A DNA stretch of 32,694 nucleotides, taken from NCBI GenBank assembly GCA_020052955.1, contig JAGVOB010000150.1, forward strand, positions 1-32,694. The letters are read 5' to 3'. Below, piece after piece: positions 17,734-26,245 of this stretch. Numbering within the stretch: the stretch's first letter is position 1; each line of letters opens with the position of its first letter. Under the pieces are notes generated by a model. The model was not told the origin of the DNA, made no database searches, and saw only the letters and a program-made list of their open reading frames with translations. The position numbers and the translations under genes were made by a program. The stretch is from Candidatus Omnitrophota bacterium (GTDB taxonomy: Bacteria; Omnitrophota; Gorgyraeia; VGKN01).

Positions 17734-18398
17734 AAAATAGTAATCTTCTCAAAAGGGTCAATGCTTTAGGTTTTTCTCTTTTTGGCGTTGAGGAAGACCA
17801 AAATGCAAATTTAACCCTGGCGGATATGGTAAAATCCGGGGATCTTCGCCTTTGGGAAGGGTTTCCTGTGGTATTGGCAAACAGCGCAGAGAAAGGATGG
17901 TTCAATTATAACAAGGTTAGTTTATATCTAAAAAAGCCTTTAGACAAATCGTATTTAGCTTCGCTTATGGTAATGTCACTTGCACTTTATAAATTTTTTA
18001 ATTTAAAGTTTTCTTGGGCGAATGAATTTTACAAATCCCTTCCAGACAACAGGCAAAAAGAATTCAACGGATTCTTAAAACAACTCAGGAATAACAACGA
18101 TCTTAATGTTGCGGGGCGCGAAATGTCAGCTCAGCGATTAAAGACTGTATTTAACAATTACTTTAGCCAATCACAGACAAAATTGAATGAGTTACTTTCA
18201 GTAAAAGACGAACTGAGCCTTGAATATTCATTATCACAGGTTTTCTCTCCTAAACAAAAAGAACTATTTTTAAAGAAGCTGAAGCGGGAAAAATTGACCA
18301 AAACTGAAAAAGAGTATTTTTCAAGAGTAGTAAAGAAGAAGGCCTTGGCTTTAGCTAATCCGGAATTGCATCGTTTATCTCAGAAATTGCTCGAATAG
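17730..18398 (+). CDS. Uncharacterised protein coupled to the NTase
   Basis: ATGA overlap with upstream stop; 222 aa, no family recognised, Lys-rich C-terminal half. Confidence 0.7.
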   Translation: MKNSNLLKRVNALGFSLFGVEEDQNANLTLADMVKSGDLRLWEGFPVVLANSAEKGWFNYNKVSLYLKKPLDKSYLASLMVMSLALYKFFNLKFSWANEFYKSLPDNRQKEFNGFLKQLRNNNDLNVAGREMSAQRLKTVFNNYFSQSQTKLNELLSVKDELSLEYSLSQVFSPKQKELFLKKLKREKLTKTEKEYFSRVVKKKALALANPELHRLSQKLLE

Positions 18399-18410
18399 TT
18401 AAGTACATTT

Positions 18411-18481
18411 TATACATTCGCGGCCAGAACAATGGCCGCTCAGTATGAGCCATACGGAAACCTGTTATGGAAGGCTTTATT
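18411..18481 (+). repeat. Composite palindromic repeat, copy 1
   Basis: tatacattcgcggccag + aacaatggccgct + cagtatgagccatacggaaacctgttatggaaggctttat; includes GCGGCCA-6-TGGCCGC hairpin. Confidence 0.85.
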
Positions 18482-18543
18482 TTCAGCCAAAACCTGTCCT
18501 TTGAAATATGAGTTTTTAGTCACAATAAGTAGGAGGTAATTAG

Positions 18544-19578
18544 ATGAAGAAGATAATAATAGGTTTAGTAATTCTTGTATTAGCAATAACCGCAATATCC
18601 ATAGGGCTTATCCATTCGCAGAACCAAGCCCAGCTCGCTGCCCAAGAAACTCTGCCCACAGTAGAAGACCTCATTAAAAAGGTGGAGGAGAATGTAGAAA
18701 AGATACAGGACTTAAGGGCAGACGTAAAAGAAATAGAACAGGAGATGAATGTCTCAAAAACAGAATTTTCTGTAAAAGAAGTGCTAAAGACAACAGAATA
18801 TACCTTTCTATTTAAAAAGCCCGATATGATAAAGATAATCCCCAAGTATAAAGACGGAGTTCCGAAGAATAGAGAAGAACTCAATAACTTTTATAAACAG
18901 CATCCGGATTGGACAGAGGACCAGAGATTAGAATACTACTCCGAAGAATATCTTTACCAAAATATAGACCTGATAAGAATTGGCCAGGCAGAATACTATG
19001 TTGATAGAGGAACAAAAAAGCTAACGGACAAGATGCTTGGAGCAGGCCCGATGTCCTATGGAGCATGGAGACACCTTTTAGAGCCATCTCACCTTCATTT
19101 AGTCCATCATCAACTTAGAAAACTCCTTGAACCATTTATGCTGCAAAATTCTCTTAGAGTCACAAAAGATGAAAAGAATCCAGATGTATATATTATTGAA
19201 GGTACCTACAAAAGCACTCCTCTTGATGAAATAGAAAAGACTTCTCCCTATGGTTGGGATTATGATGTTTGGGGACCAGAAGATGCGGATACAGAGATAG
19301 AAATAAAAATAGATTATAAAAAAGGAATTATCCTCAAAGTAGCTTGGTATACAACGGATGATTTCAAACTGTTAAATAACAACACATGGTTTCCTCATAA
19401 ACTTTTATCTTGGAAACCAATAGATGCTGAAGATAAAAACCCAAGGTATATGCAGATTATTACGGAATTCTCCAATGTCGAAATTAACAAAGGCATTCTA
19501 GATGGGGAATTCTCATTTGAGAATACAAGGGGATATGATATTTCAAGATACAGAATAAAACTGTTAAATGAAAAATAA
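18544..19578 (+). CDS. Exported protein, LolA/outer-membrane lipoprotein-sorting-like
   Basis: N-terminal signal/TM segment; TYTFLFKKPDMIKI-like strand pattern and long beta-rich C-terminus. Confidence 0.55.
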   Translation: MKKIIIGLVILVLAITAISIGLIHSQNQAQLAAQETLPTVEDLIKKVEENVEKIQDLRADVKEIEQEMNVSKTEFSVKEVLKTTEYTFLFKKPDMIKIIPKYKDGVPKNREELNNFYKQHPDWTEDQRLEYYSEEYLYQNIDLIRIGQAEYYVDRGTKKLTDKMLGAGPMSYGAWRHLLEPSHLHLVHHQLRKLLEPFMLQNSLRVTKDEKNPDVYIIEGTYKSTPLDEIEKTSPYGWDYDVWGPEDADTEIEIKIDYKKGIILKVAWYTTDDFKLLNNNTWFPHKLLSWKPIDAEDKNPRYMQIITEFSNVEINKGILDGEFSFENTRGYDISRYRIKLLNEK

Positions 19579-20605
19579 ACTTAGCGTAGTTATCTTTTTA
19601 TTATTAGTACTTTCTGGATCAATCTTATCATTCCTATTCGGAGATAATCTTTCTGATAGGCGAGTAATTATTGTTCATGGTATCAGGCAAAACTCACAGG
19701 ATATGGAGCCGATGAGAGATGAATTAATTAAAATGGGAATCCCAAAGGAGAACATAGAACTAATAGACTTACCAAAAAATCAAGGTTTAATTGAGAAGAA
19801 TGCCCAGTATCTTGGAAACTATATAAAAGATACATTTGAGAAATCAGGCAGAAAAAAAGCCATAGTTATAGGTTATTCTATGGGTGGCTTGACAGCAGAT
19901 TTTTTAACAAAAAACCAAGAAGAAAATGTAACCTATAGTTATAAAAAATTGCTGACCAATGTAGAAATACCTGTTTTGCCGGGCTCAATAAAGTTTCCAA
20001 TTGCGGAAAACGTAACGAGAACCATAAAAATGCCTATTCATATGGAACGCTATATAAATGAAGTCGTACTGATAGCCAGCGGCCCATCTAAATTAGCTTT
20101 GATACCTTACGATAAATCATTAGAGAACGAAGATTGGGCAGTGTATCAACAACTTGTGCCAGAAAGTGAATTTTTAAAAGGGCTAAACGATATGAATTCT
20201 AATCCCTTAGTTGTCTATAACACCATAAGTGGGACAGATACAAAATTTACAAAAAAAGATGACGATGTTGTCTCGAATATCTATAGCCAGCGGGAGTATG
20301 CAAGGAATAATTACCCGATAGAAGGAGCAACCCATACTGAGATTTATAAAAATTTAGACGCAATCAAGTTGGCATTTAATGAAATAACCAATGGTGCTCT
20401 TTCAAATAAAGAAATACAAATCCGGTTAGAAGTCAAAAAGGACCAGCTTACCCTGCAAAGAAACATAAAGCGAAATACACTGGTCGGTGTTTTAAAGAAT
20501 GCGCCTTGCGGAGCAAAGACAACAGAGATAATAATCATGCAGGATGAGATAAATTCAATAGACCAGCAGATAGGGGAAATAGAGACACAGTTAAATAGTT
20601 ATTGA
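19568..20605 (+). CDS. Exported alpha/beta-hydrolase (lipase-like)
   Basis: VIIVHGIRQN, nucleophile elbow GYSMGG, C-terminal GATHTEIYK; N-terminal hydrophobic segment. Confidence 0.8.
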   Translation: MKNKLSVVIFLLLVLSGSILSFLFGDNLSDRRVIIVHGIRQNSQDMEPMRDELIKMGIPKENIELIDLPKNQGLIEKNAQYLGNYIKDTFEKSGRKKAIVIGYSMGGLTADFLTKNQEENVTYSYKKLLTNVEIPVLPGSIKFPIAENVTRTIKMPIHMERYINEVVLIASGPSKLALIPYDKSLENEDWAVYQQLVPESEFLKGLNDMNSNPLVVYNTISGTDTKFTKKDDDVVSNIYSQREYARNNYPIEGATHTEIYKNLDAIKLAFNEITNGALSNKEIQIRLEVKKDQLTLQRNIKRNTLVGVLKNAPCGAKTTEIIIMQDEINSIDQQIGEIETQLNSY

Positions 20606-20663
20606 GTTAATTGAGTTAGTAGAGTTGATTGAGTTACTTGAGTTCATTGAGTTTATAGAGTTG
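20601..20663 (+). repeat. 9-bp tandem repeat, 7 units (attgagtta-type)
   Basis: attgagtta attgagtta gtagagttg attgagtta cttgagttc attgagttt atagagttg. Confidence 0.9.
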
Positions 20664-20689
20664 TTTGGGAAATAAAATTATCTTTTATT

Positions 20690-21799
20690 ATGCGTATAGC
20701 GATTGACGCAAAACCGATATTGAAAAAGACAAAGACTGGTATTGGAATATATACCCAGAATATAATTAATGCCTTTTCAGAAATAGGTAAGGAAGACCAA
20801 TTCTTCCTTTATTCAAGATTAAAACCCTTTGACCAAAAAAGAAAACCGCCGGAATTACCGGCAAAAAATTTTTTTAACAGGATAAATTATTTTAAGTTAC
20901 CTATTAGGTTTGTATTGGGCATGGATATCGATGTTTTTTATACCTCAAGTTATGATGTAAAGCCCCCAAAGGGCTCAAGGTTCGTATTGGTCGTCCACGA
21001 TATAATTCCCAAGGCATGGCCATACGGGCACACAGAGGATGTTGTTAGAAATTTTGATAAGAGTATGAAGGTGCTGGATTATGTAGATGCCGTGATAACG
21101 CCTTCAGAGCGCACAAGGGATGATGTTATAAAACATTATAAGATGGATGAAAAAAAAATTTTTGCGATTCATTCGGGCGTGGATAACTTCTATAAAAGAG
21201 TCGAGTTTAGCGAAAAGGAGAAAAAAGAATTTCTTTTGAGGTTTAACTTAAATGATGATTTTCTGTTGTTTGTGGGGACCATAGAGCCGAGAAAGAACCT
21301 TAAAAATCTGCTTTATGCATTTAAGGAGATAGAAGGCCTTATCCCTCATAAACTGGTGATAGCCGGAATGAAGGGCTGGATGTGTGATGAGGTATTTTCG
21401 CTTATAAGGGATTTGGCTTTAGAGAAAAAGGTGGTTATGACCGGCTATGTGGAGAAAGAAGACCTTTTGATGTTTTACAATCTTTGTGGTATATTTATAT
21501 ATCCTTCGTTCTATGAGGGTTTTGGTTTTCCTGTGCTTGAGGCATTCAGGTGTAAAGCCTCTGTCATTACCTCAAACACCTCTTCGCTTAAGGAGATAGG
21601 AGAGGGCGCCTGCCTTCTGATAGACCCGAATGAGCCAAAGGCGATTAAGGAGGCTATGTTAACACTTTTGAACAATAGAGAATTAAGGGACGAACTTATC
21701 GAGAAGGGATATAAAAGGGCCCTGGAATTTAACTGGACGGATACTGCAAGAAATACACTTTCAGTGTTCAGAAAGATTGACACCATTAACTTAAAATGA
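20690..21799 (+). CDS. Glycosyltransferase family 4
   Basis: MRIAIDAKPI..KTGIGIYTQNI, FVGTIEPRKNLKNLLYAF, FIYPSFYEGFGFPVLEAF. Confidence 0.92.
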   Translation: MRIAIDAKPILKKTKTGIGIYTQNIINAFSEIGKEDQFFLYSRLKPFDQKRKPPELPAKNFFNRINYFKLPIRFVLGMDIDVFYTSSYDVKPPKGSRFVLVVHDIIPKAWPYGHTEDVVRNFDKSMKVLDYVDAVITPSERTRDDVIKHYKMDEKKIFAIHSGVDNFYKRVEFSEKEKKEFLLRFNLNDDFLLFVGTIEPRKNLKNLLYAFKEIEGLIPHKLVIAGMKGWMCDEVFSLIRDLALEKKVVMTGYVEKEDLLMFYNLCGIFIYPSFYEGFGFPVLEAFRCKASVITSNTSSLKEIGEGACLLIDPNEPKAIKEAMLTLLNNRELRDELIEKGYKRALEFNWTDTARNTLSVFRKIDTINLK

Positions 21800-22026
21800 A
21801 GACTTATGGGTCCCTGCCTTGCCGGCAGGCAGGCTGTCAAGGTTATGCTCTCGCAAAAACGCTCGTTTTGCCCCAGCGTGGCAAAACTTCGCTCCACGCT
21901 CGGCCTCGCTCCCCTGTACCATACGGTACAGGGACCATGCCCACTAGAGGCCTCACGAGGTTTTGCTCCAAGCACCAACCTTGCCACCCATTATAGGTTA
22001 ACAGAAACAAAAGGTTTTGGAGTCTT

Positions 22027-22848
22027 ATGATGAAGCCAAAGTTTATAATTATAATTCTGTCAATATTATTTTTGGGCTCAGGTTGCGCAACCTCTATGCA
22101 GATAAAAGACAGGTGTGTTGTTTACGATCCGAAAACCCGTTCATATACCGCTGCGGATAAGAAAATTCCCCCTCCGAAAGATATTTTGCGCGTGGGAGAA
22201 ATGCTTAAATATGAGATAAGATGGATGGGTATGACTGCAGGTGAAGCAACCCTCTGGGTAAAGGAAGTGGTAAATTATGAGGGAAGGCAAGCGTATCACG
22301 TTATATCAACGGTTGAGTCGAACAATATAATATCAAAGATATATAAGGTAAGGGATGAGGTGCATACCTATATAGATTGCGAGAATTTCAGCTCTCTCAG
22401 GTTTGAAAAACATATTAGAGAGGGTGGCTATAAATGCGATGAGGCGATGGAATATGACCCGGAATCCGGTATTGCTATTTACAGAAAAGCCGATAAGAAG
22501 CTTGCTATGACGATACCAAAGGATACCCAGGATGCCCTGAGTTGCCTTTTTCTCTATAGGATTCAGGATATAGAGATAGGCAAATCCGCTTTTATGAATG
22601 TAAATACGGATGAGAAGAACTGGAAGCTTGAGATAAAAGCCCTTGAGAGGCAAACTGTGAAGGTATCGAACCAGGGAACGTTCAATAGTTTTGTGGTGGA
22701 GCCGCTGGCAAAGTTTAAGGGTGTATTCATAAGAAAGGGCAAGATGCAGATATGGTTTTCAGCTGATGAAAGGAGACTCCCTCTCGTTGTAAAGTCACAC
22801 GTTCCTGTTATGGGCTCCATAGTGGTTGTCTTGACTAATTTGGAATAG
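22027..22848 (+). CDS. DUF3108-domain lipoprotein
   Basis: Lipobox-like LGSGC; LRVGEMLKYEIRWMGMTAGEATLWVKEV; MQIWFSADERRLPLVVKSHVPVMGSIVVVL. Confidence 0.82.
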   Translation: MMKPKFIIIILSILFLGSGCATSMQIKDRCVVYDPKTRSYTAADKKIPPPKDILRVGEMLKYEIRWMGMTAGEATLWVKEVVNYEGRQAYHVISTVESNNIISKIYKVRDEVHTYIDCENFSSLRFEKHIREGGYKCDEAMEYDPESGIAIYRKADKKLAMTIPKDTQDALSCLFLYRIQDIEIGKSAFMNVNTDEKNWKLEIKALERQTVKVSNQGTFNSFVVEPLAKFKGVFIRKGKMQIWFSADERRLPLVVKSHVPVMGSIVVVLTNLE

Positions 22849-22965
22849 CCTAAATATGTAATGAAACTCTTCTGGGGTTTGTATGGGCCTGCCCTCGGGG
22901 TATACAACTTATTGACATTGGATAGATGGACTGCTATAATCGTCTAAAAAATAAGGAGTTATAAA

Positions 22966-23191
22966 GCTCCGCGGGTTTACACCCGCGGTATCTATATTTA
23001 CCCCGACTCGCCCCTAGAAATTGTTCGCCCTGTGAGCAGGCAATTTCAGGGACTAAGTCCTCGCAATTCTACGAATTGCAGAGGGTAAGATATGGGGAAA
23101 TTCTCTTCGATAATTTCCCCATACTCGTTGGGGTTATCCGCTTCGCATTAATCCACGGCTTTACAGCCATGATCTTCTGCGTAGGCGGATA
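22966..23191. other. Multi-hairpin intergenic element (structured RNA or MITE/REP-like)
   Basis: CCGCGGGT-TTAC-ACCCGCGG (22969-22988); CCCTAGAAATTG..CAATTTCAGGG; CCTCGCAATTC-TAC-GAATTGCAGAGG; TATGGGGAAATT-9-AATTTCCCCATA (23091-23123); TATCCGC..GCGGATA (23135-23191). Confidence 0.8.
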
Positions 23192-23209
23192 AAAAAAGAG
23201 TAACCATAT

Positions 23210-24163
23210 ATGCGCAAATTTGACATAAAAAAGATAAAGACATATTCAATATTAAAAAGGAAGAATAAGGTAAATAAGTATGAGTTTGCAAGGCCGCATA
23301 CAAAAGGAAGCAGCTTAAAAGAATTTTATGGAAGCCTTCCGGATATCCTGGCGGCCAGGGACTTGCGGTGCATTGCGCGTGATATAGTAGATGCCCGCAG
23401 GAGGAAGAAACCCGTTATATTTATGATGGGCGCGCATGTGATAAAATGCGGCCTGAGCCCTGTCGTAATTGACCTGATCAAAAGGGGCATTATAAGCTGT
23501 ATCGCCGTTAACGGGGCGGGAATGATACATGATTTTGAAATAGCGCTTATAGGCTCTACGTCTGAGGATGTAGAATGCGCCCTTAAGGACGGGAGCTTTG
23601 GTATGGCGGATGAGACAGGCCGTTTTATTAACAACGCTATAAAGATAGGAGCAAAGAAAAACATCGGCATGGGAAGGGCAATCGGAGACTTTATTTCCGG
23701 CGAAAAGGATAAATTTTCATACAGAAATTTAAGTATATTATATAACTGCGCTCTTAAGGGTATACCGCTAACCGTCCATGTAGGGATAGGAACAGATATA
23801 ATACATCAGCATCCCAGTTGCGATGGTTCTTCGGTAGGTAAGGCGAGCCTCGCTGATTTTTATCTTCTGGCGGAGGTAGTCTCAAAGCTTGAAGGGGGTG
23901 TAGTTATCAACTTCGGCTCAGCGGTGATATTGCCTGAGGTTTTTTTAAAGGCGCTGAATATTGCAAGAAATCTGGGCTTTAAGGTAAGGGATTTTACAGC
24001 AGCGGATTTTGATATGGTAAGGCATTACAGGCCGGCCCAGAACATAGTGGCAAGGCCCACTGCCCTTGGCGGCAGAGGGTATACTATTACGGGCCACCAC
24101 GAGATAATGCTTCCGCTTTTGGCCGCATTTTTAATAGAGGAGCTATATGGCGATGTTAAATAA
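23210..24163 (+). CDS. Deoxyhypusine synthase-like protein
   Basis: KPVIFMMGAHVIKCGLSPVVIDLI, AVNGAGMIHDFEIALIGSTSEDV, GIPLTVHVGIGTDIIHQHP; embedded in LPS genes. Confidence 0.65.
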   Translation: MRKFDIKKIKTYSILKRKNKVNKYEFARPHTKGSSLKEFYGSLPDILAARDLRCIARDIVDARRRKKPVIFMMGAHVIKCGLSPVVIDLIKRGIISCIAVNGAGMIHDFEIALIGSTSEDVECALKDGSFGMADETGRFINNAIKIGAKKNIGMGRAIGDFISGEKDKFSYRNLSILYNCALKGIPLTVHVGIGTDIIHQHPSCDGSSVGKASLADFYLLAEVVSKLEGGVVINFGSAVILPEVFLKALNIARNLGFKVRDFTAADFDMVRHYRPAQNIVARPTALGGRGYTITGHHEIMLPLLAAFLIEELYGDVK

Positions 24164-25145
24164 AAAGAGATTATTAAAGTATATTTCAAAATTTAAGAAT
24201 TCAAAGATACTGGTACTCGGAGATATTATGCTTGATGAATTTATATGGGGCAATGTCTCCAGGATTTCTCCGGAAGCGCCCGTGCCTGTGGTGTGGGTTA
24301 AATCAGAATCATTCATGCCCGGCGGAGCAAGCAACGTAGCGAATAATCTGCACGCGCTGGGAGGCAAAGCCTGCCTTTGCGGAGTTATCGGCCCTGACAC
24401 AAGAGGAAAGCTTTTAACGGAAGAGTTAAGCAAAAAGGATATAGATATTGAGGGTATTGTAATAGATTCTTCCAGAGCTACTACTATAAAAACAAGAGTC
24501 ATAGCCCACAGTCAGCAGGTTGTGCGGATCGATAAGGAAACCATGTCCCCCATAGAGGATAATATTATCAGTGAGGTCCTTACATATATCAAAGAAAAGA
24601 TTTTGGAGATAGACGCAATAATTATCGAAGACTACGGTAAGGGCATGATTGTGCCGCGCTTATTGAAAGAGGTGGTAAGCCTTTGCAAGAAGCATAAAAA
24701 GATAATAGCGGTTGACCCAAAAGAGGAGCATCTTGATTACTATAAAGGTGTTACAGTAATCACGCCAAACAATAATGAGGCATCAAGGGCAAGCGGTATC
24801 AATATAAAAGATGATGCGACATTAAAAAATGCGGGGAATAAGCTGATTAAGATGTTTGATAGCGAGGCGGTCCTTATAACCCTGGGTGAAAACGGTATGT
24901 GTTTATTCCAGAAGAAAAAGGAGCCTATGCATATACCAACGGTTGCCCGGGAAGTTTATGATGTATGCGGTGCCGGCGATACGGTTATAAGTACGTTTGC
25001 TATTGCATTGACCTGCGGCGCTACAATGGAGGAGGCGGCGTATATCTCAAATTATGCTGCGGGTATTGTTGTTGGAAAGGTGGGGGTGGCGGTTGTTACG
25101 TCCGAGGAGTTGAAGGGGGAAATTATACATTCGCGGCCAGTATAA
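24147..25145 (+). CDS. rfaE1: D-glycero-beta-D-manno-heptose-7-phosphate kinase (RfaE/HldE domain I)
   Basis: ILVLGDIMLDEFIWGNVSRISPEAPVPVVWV, PGGASNVANNLHALGG, VYDVCGAGDTVISTFAIAL. Confidence 0.92.
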   Translation: MAMLNKKRLLKYISKFKNSKILVLGDIMLDEFIWGNVSRISPEAPVPVVWVKSESFMPGGASNVANNLHALGGKACLCGVIGPDTRGKLLTEELSKKDIDIEGIVIDSSRATTIKTRVIAHSQQVVRIDKETMSPIEDNIISEVLTYIKEKILEIDAIIIEDYGKGMIVPRLLKEVVSLCKKHKKIIAVDPKEEHLDYYKGVTVITPNNNEASRASGINIKDDATLKNAGNKLIKMFDSEAVLITLGENGMCLFQKKKEPMHIPTVAREVYDVCGAGDTVISTFAIALTCGATMEEAAYISNYAAGIVVGKVGVAVVTSEELKGEIIHSRPV

Positions 25146-25266
25146 TCCCGAGTCCGGTAAAAGCGGACGAGGGGAACAATAGCCGGTTCCTTCGCAAAAG
25201 CTCAGGACACTGAGCAAGGCGAAGTGCAGTATGAGCCATACAGAAACCTGTTATGGAAGGCTTTAT
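25124..25266 (+). repeat. Composite palindromic repeat, copy 2, with nested hairpin insertion
   Basis: tatacattcgcggccag (25124-25140), cccgagtccg..cggacgagggg (25147-25173), aacaatagccgg, then gcagtatgagccatacagaaacctgttatggaaggctttat (25226-25266). Confidence 0.85.
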
Positions 25267-25286
25267 TGATAGTAAATAATTAAAAT

Positions 25287-25310
25287 AGGGCGTCACAAAA
25301 GTAACGCCCT
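25287..25310. terminator. Hairpin AGGGCGTCAC-AAAA-GTAACGCCCT
   Basis: Ten-bp imperfect stem between rfaE and kdsB; no clean U-tract, so terminator function is tentative. Confidence 0.4.
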
Positions 25311-25434
25311 TGATTACACAGATTAAATATACCAATGAGACAATCGCTGTAATCTATTTTAAAATCGTTGTAATCATTAGGCTCAAACGGCTTTCGTGAC
25401 AGCCTATAAATAATTAAAAATGTCTGGAGGATAA

Positions 25435-26211
25435 ATGAAAGCTATCGGGATAATACCGGCAAGGTTTGCGTCGACGCGCTTTGAGGGCAAGCTTATAAAG
25501 CCGCTATGCGGCAAGCCCGTTATACAGCACGTTTGGGAGAATGCCCTTAAGGCAACGTCACTAGACGATCTTATCATCGCCTGCGATGACGAGAGAATTT
25601 TAAATGTGGTAAAGGATTTCGGGGCAAAAGTCACCATGACATCGAAGGGGCATTCTTCCGGCACGGACCGCATAACGGAGATAGTAAACCCTATAGATGT
25701 AAAAGTTATCGTTAACATACAGGCGGATGAGCCTTTTATACAACCTTCGATGATAGATGAAGTGGCATCTGCACTGTTGGATGAGCCTAAACTTAGCATG
25801 GCGACTCTCAGGAAGAGGATAGTCATTCCGGAGGAGCTTTATGACCCGAACGTAGTAAAGGTAGTCGTAGACAGAAATGAATTTGCTGTCTATTTTTCGA
25901 GGTCTGTAATTCCGTGCCCAAGGGATTGCTTTATAAAAAATCAAGCCGTAAGCAAGGAGTTTCTTAAAAACAATGAGTATTTTAAACATGTTGGGCTTTA
26001 TGCCTATACCAAGGATTTTCTTTTCACATTCAAAAACCTTCCTGAAAGCTGCCTGGAAAAACTTGAAGGCCTCGAGCAGTTAAGGGTCCTTGAAAATGGC
26101 TATAAGATTAAAGTCTTTGAAACAAAATATGAAACCATAGGCATCGATACTCCCGAAGATCTAAATAGGGCTGAAGAGTTTATGCTTAAGATGAACAAGC
26201 AGTCCAAATAA
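25435..26211 (+). CDS. kdsB: 3-deoxy-manno-octulosonate cytidylyltransferase
   Basis: MKAIGIIPARFASTRFEGKLIKPLCGKPVIQHVWE; VNIQADEPFIQP; LEKLEGLEQLRVLENGYKIKV. Confidence 0.95.
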   Translation: MKAIGIIPARFASTRFEGKLIKPLCGKPVIQHVWENALKATSLDDLIIACDDERILNVVKDFGAKVTMTSKGHSSGTDRITEIVNPIDVKVIVNIQADEPFIQPSMIDEVASALLDEPKLSMATLRKRIVIPEELYDPNVVKVVVDRNEFAVYFSRSVIPCPRDCFIKNQAVSKEFLKNNEYFKHVGLYAYTKDFLFTFKNLPESCLEKLEGLEQLRVLENGYKIKVFETKYETIGIDTPEDLNRAEEFMLKMNKQSK

Positions 26212-26245
26212 TAGTATATAATTTGTTAAAACCAGCCAGAAATTG

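Noticed and set aside
20601-20663. CRISPR array
   Set aside because: Units are 9 bp in direct tandem without spacers; no cas genes in the window.
21796-22030. ORFs of 66 and 74 aa
   Set aside because: Encoded by palindromic repeat sequence, no recognisable domain.
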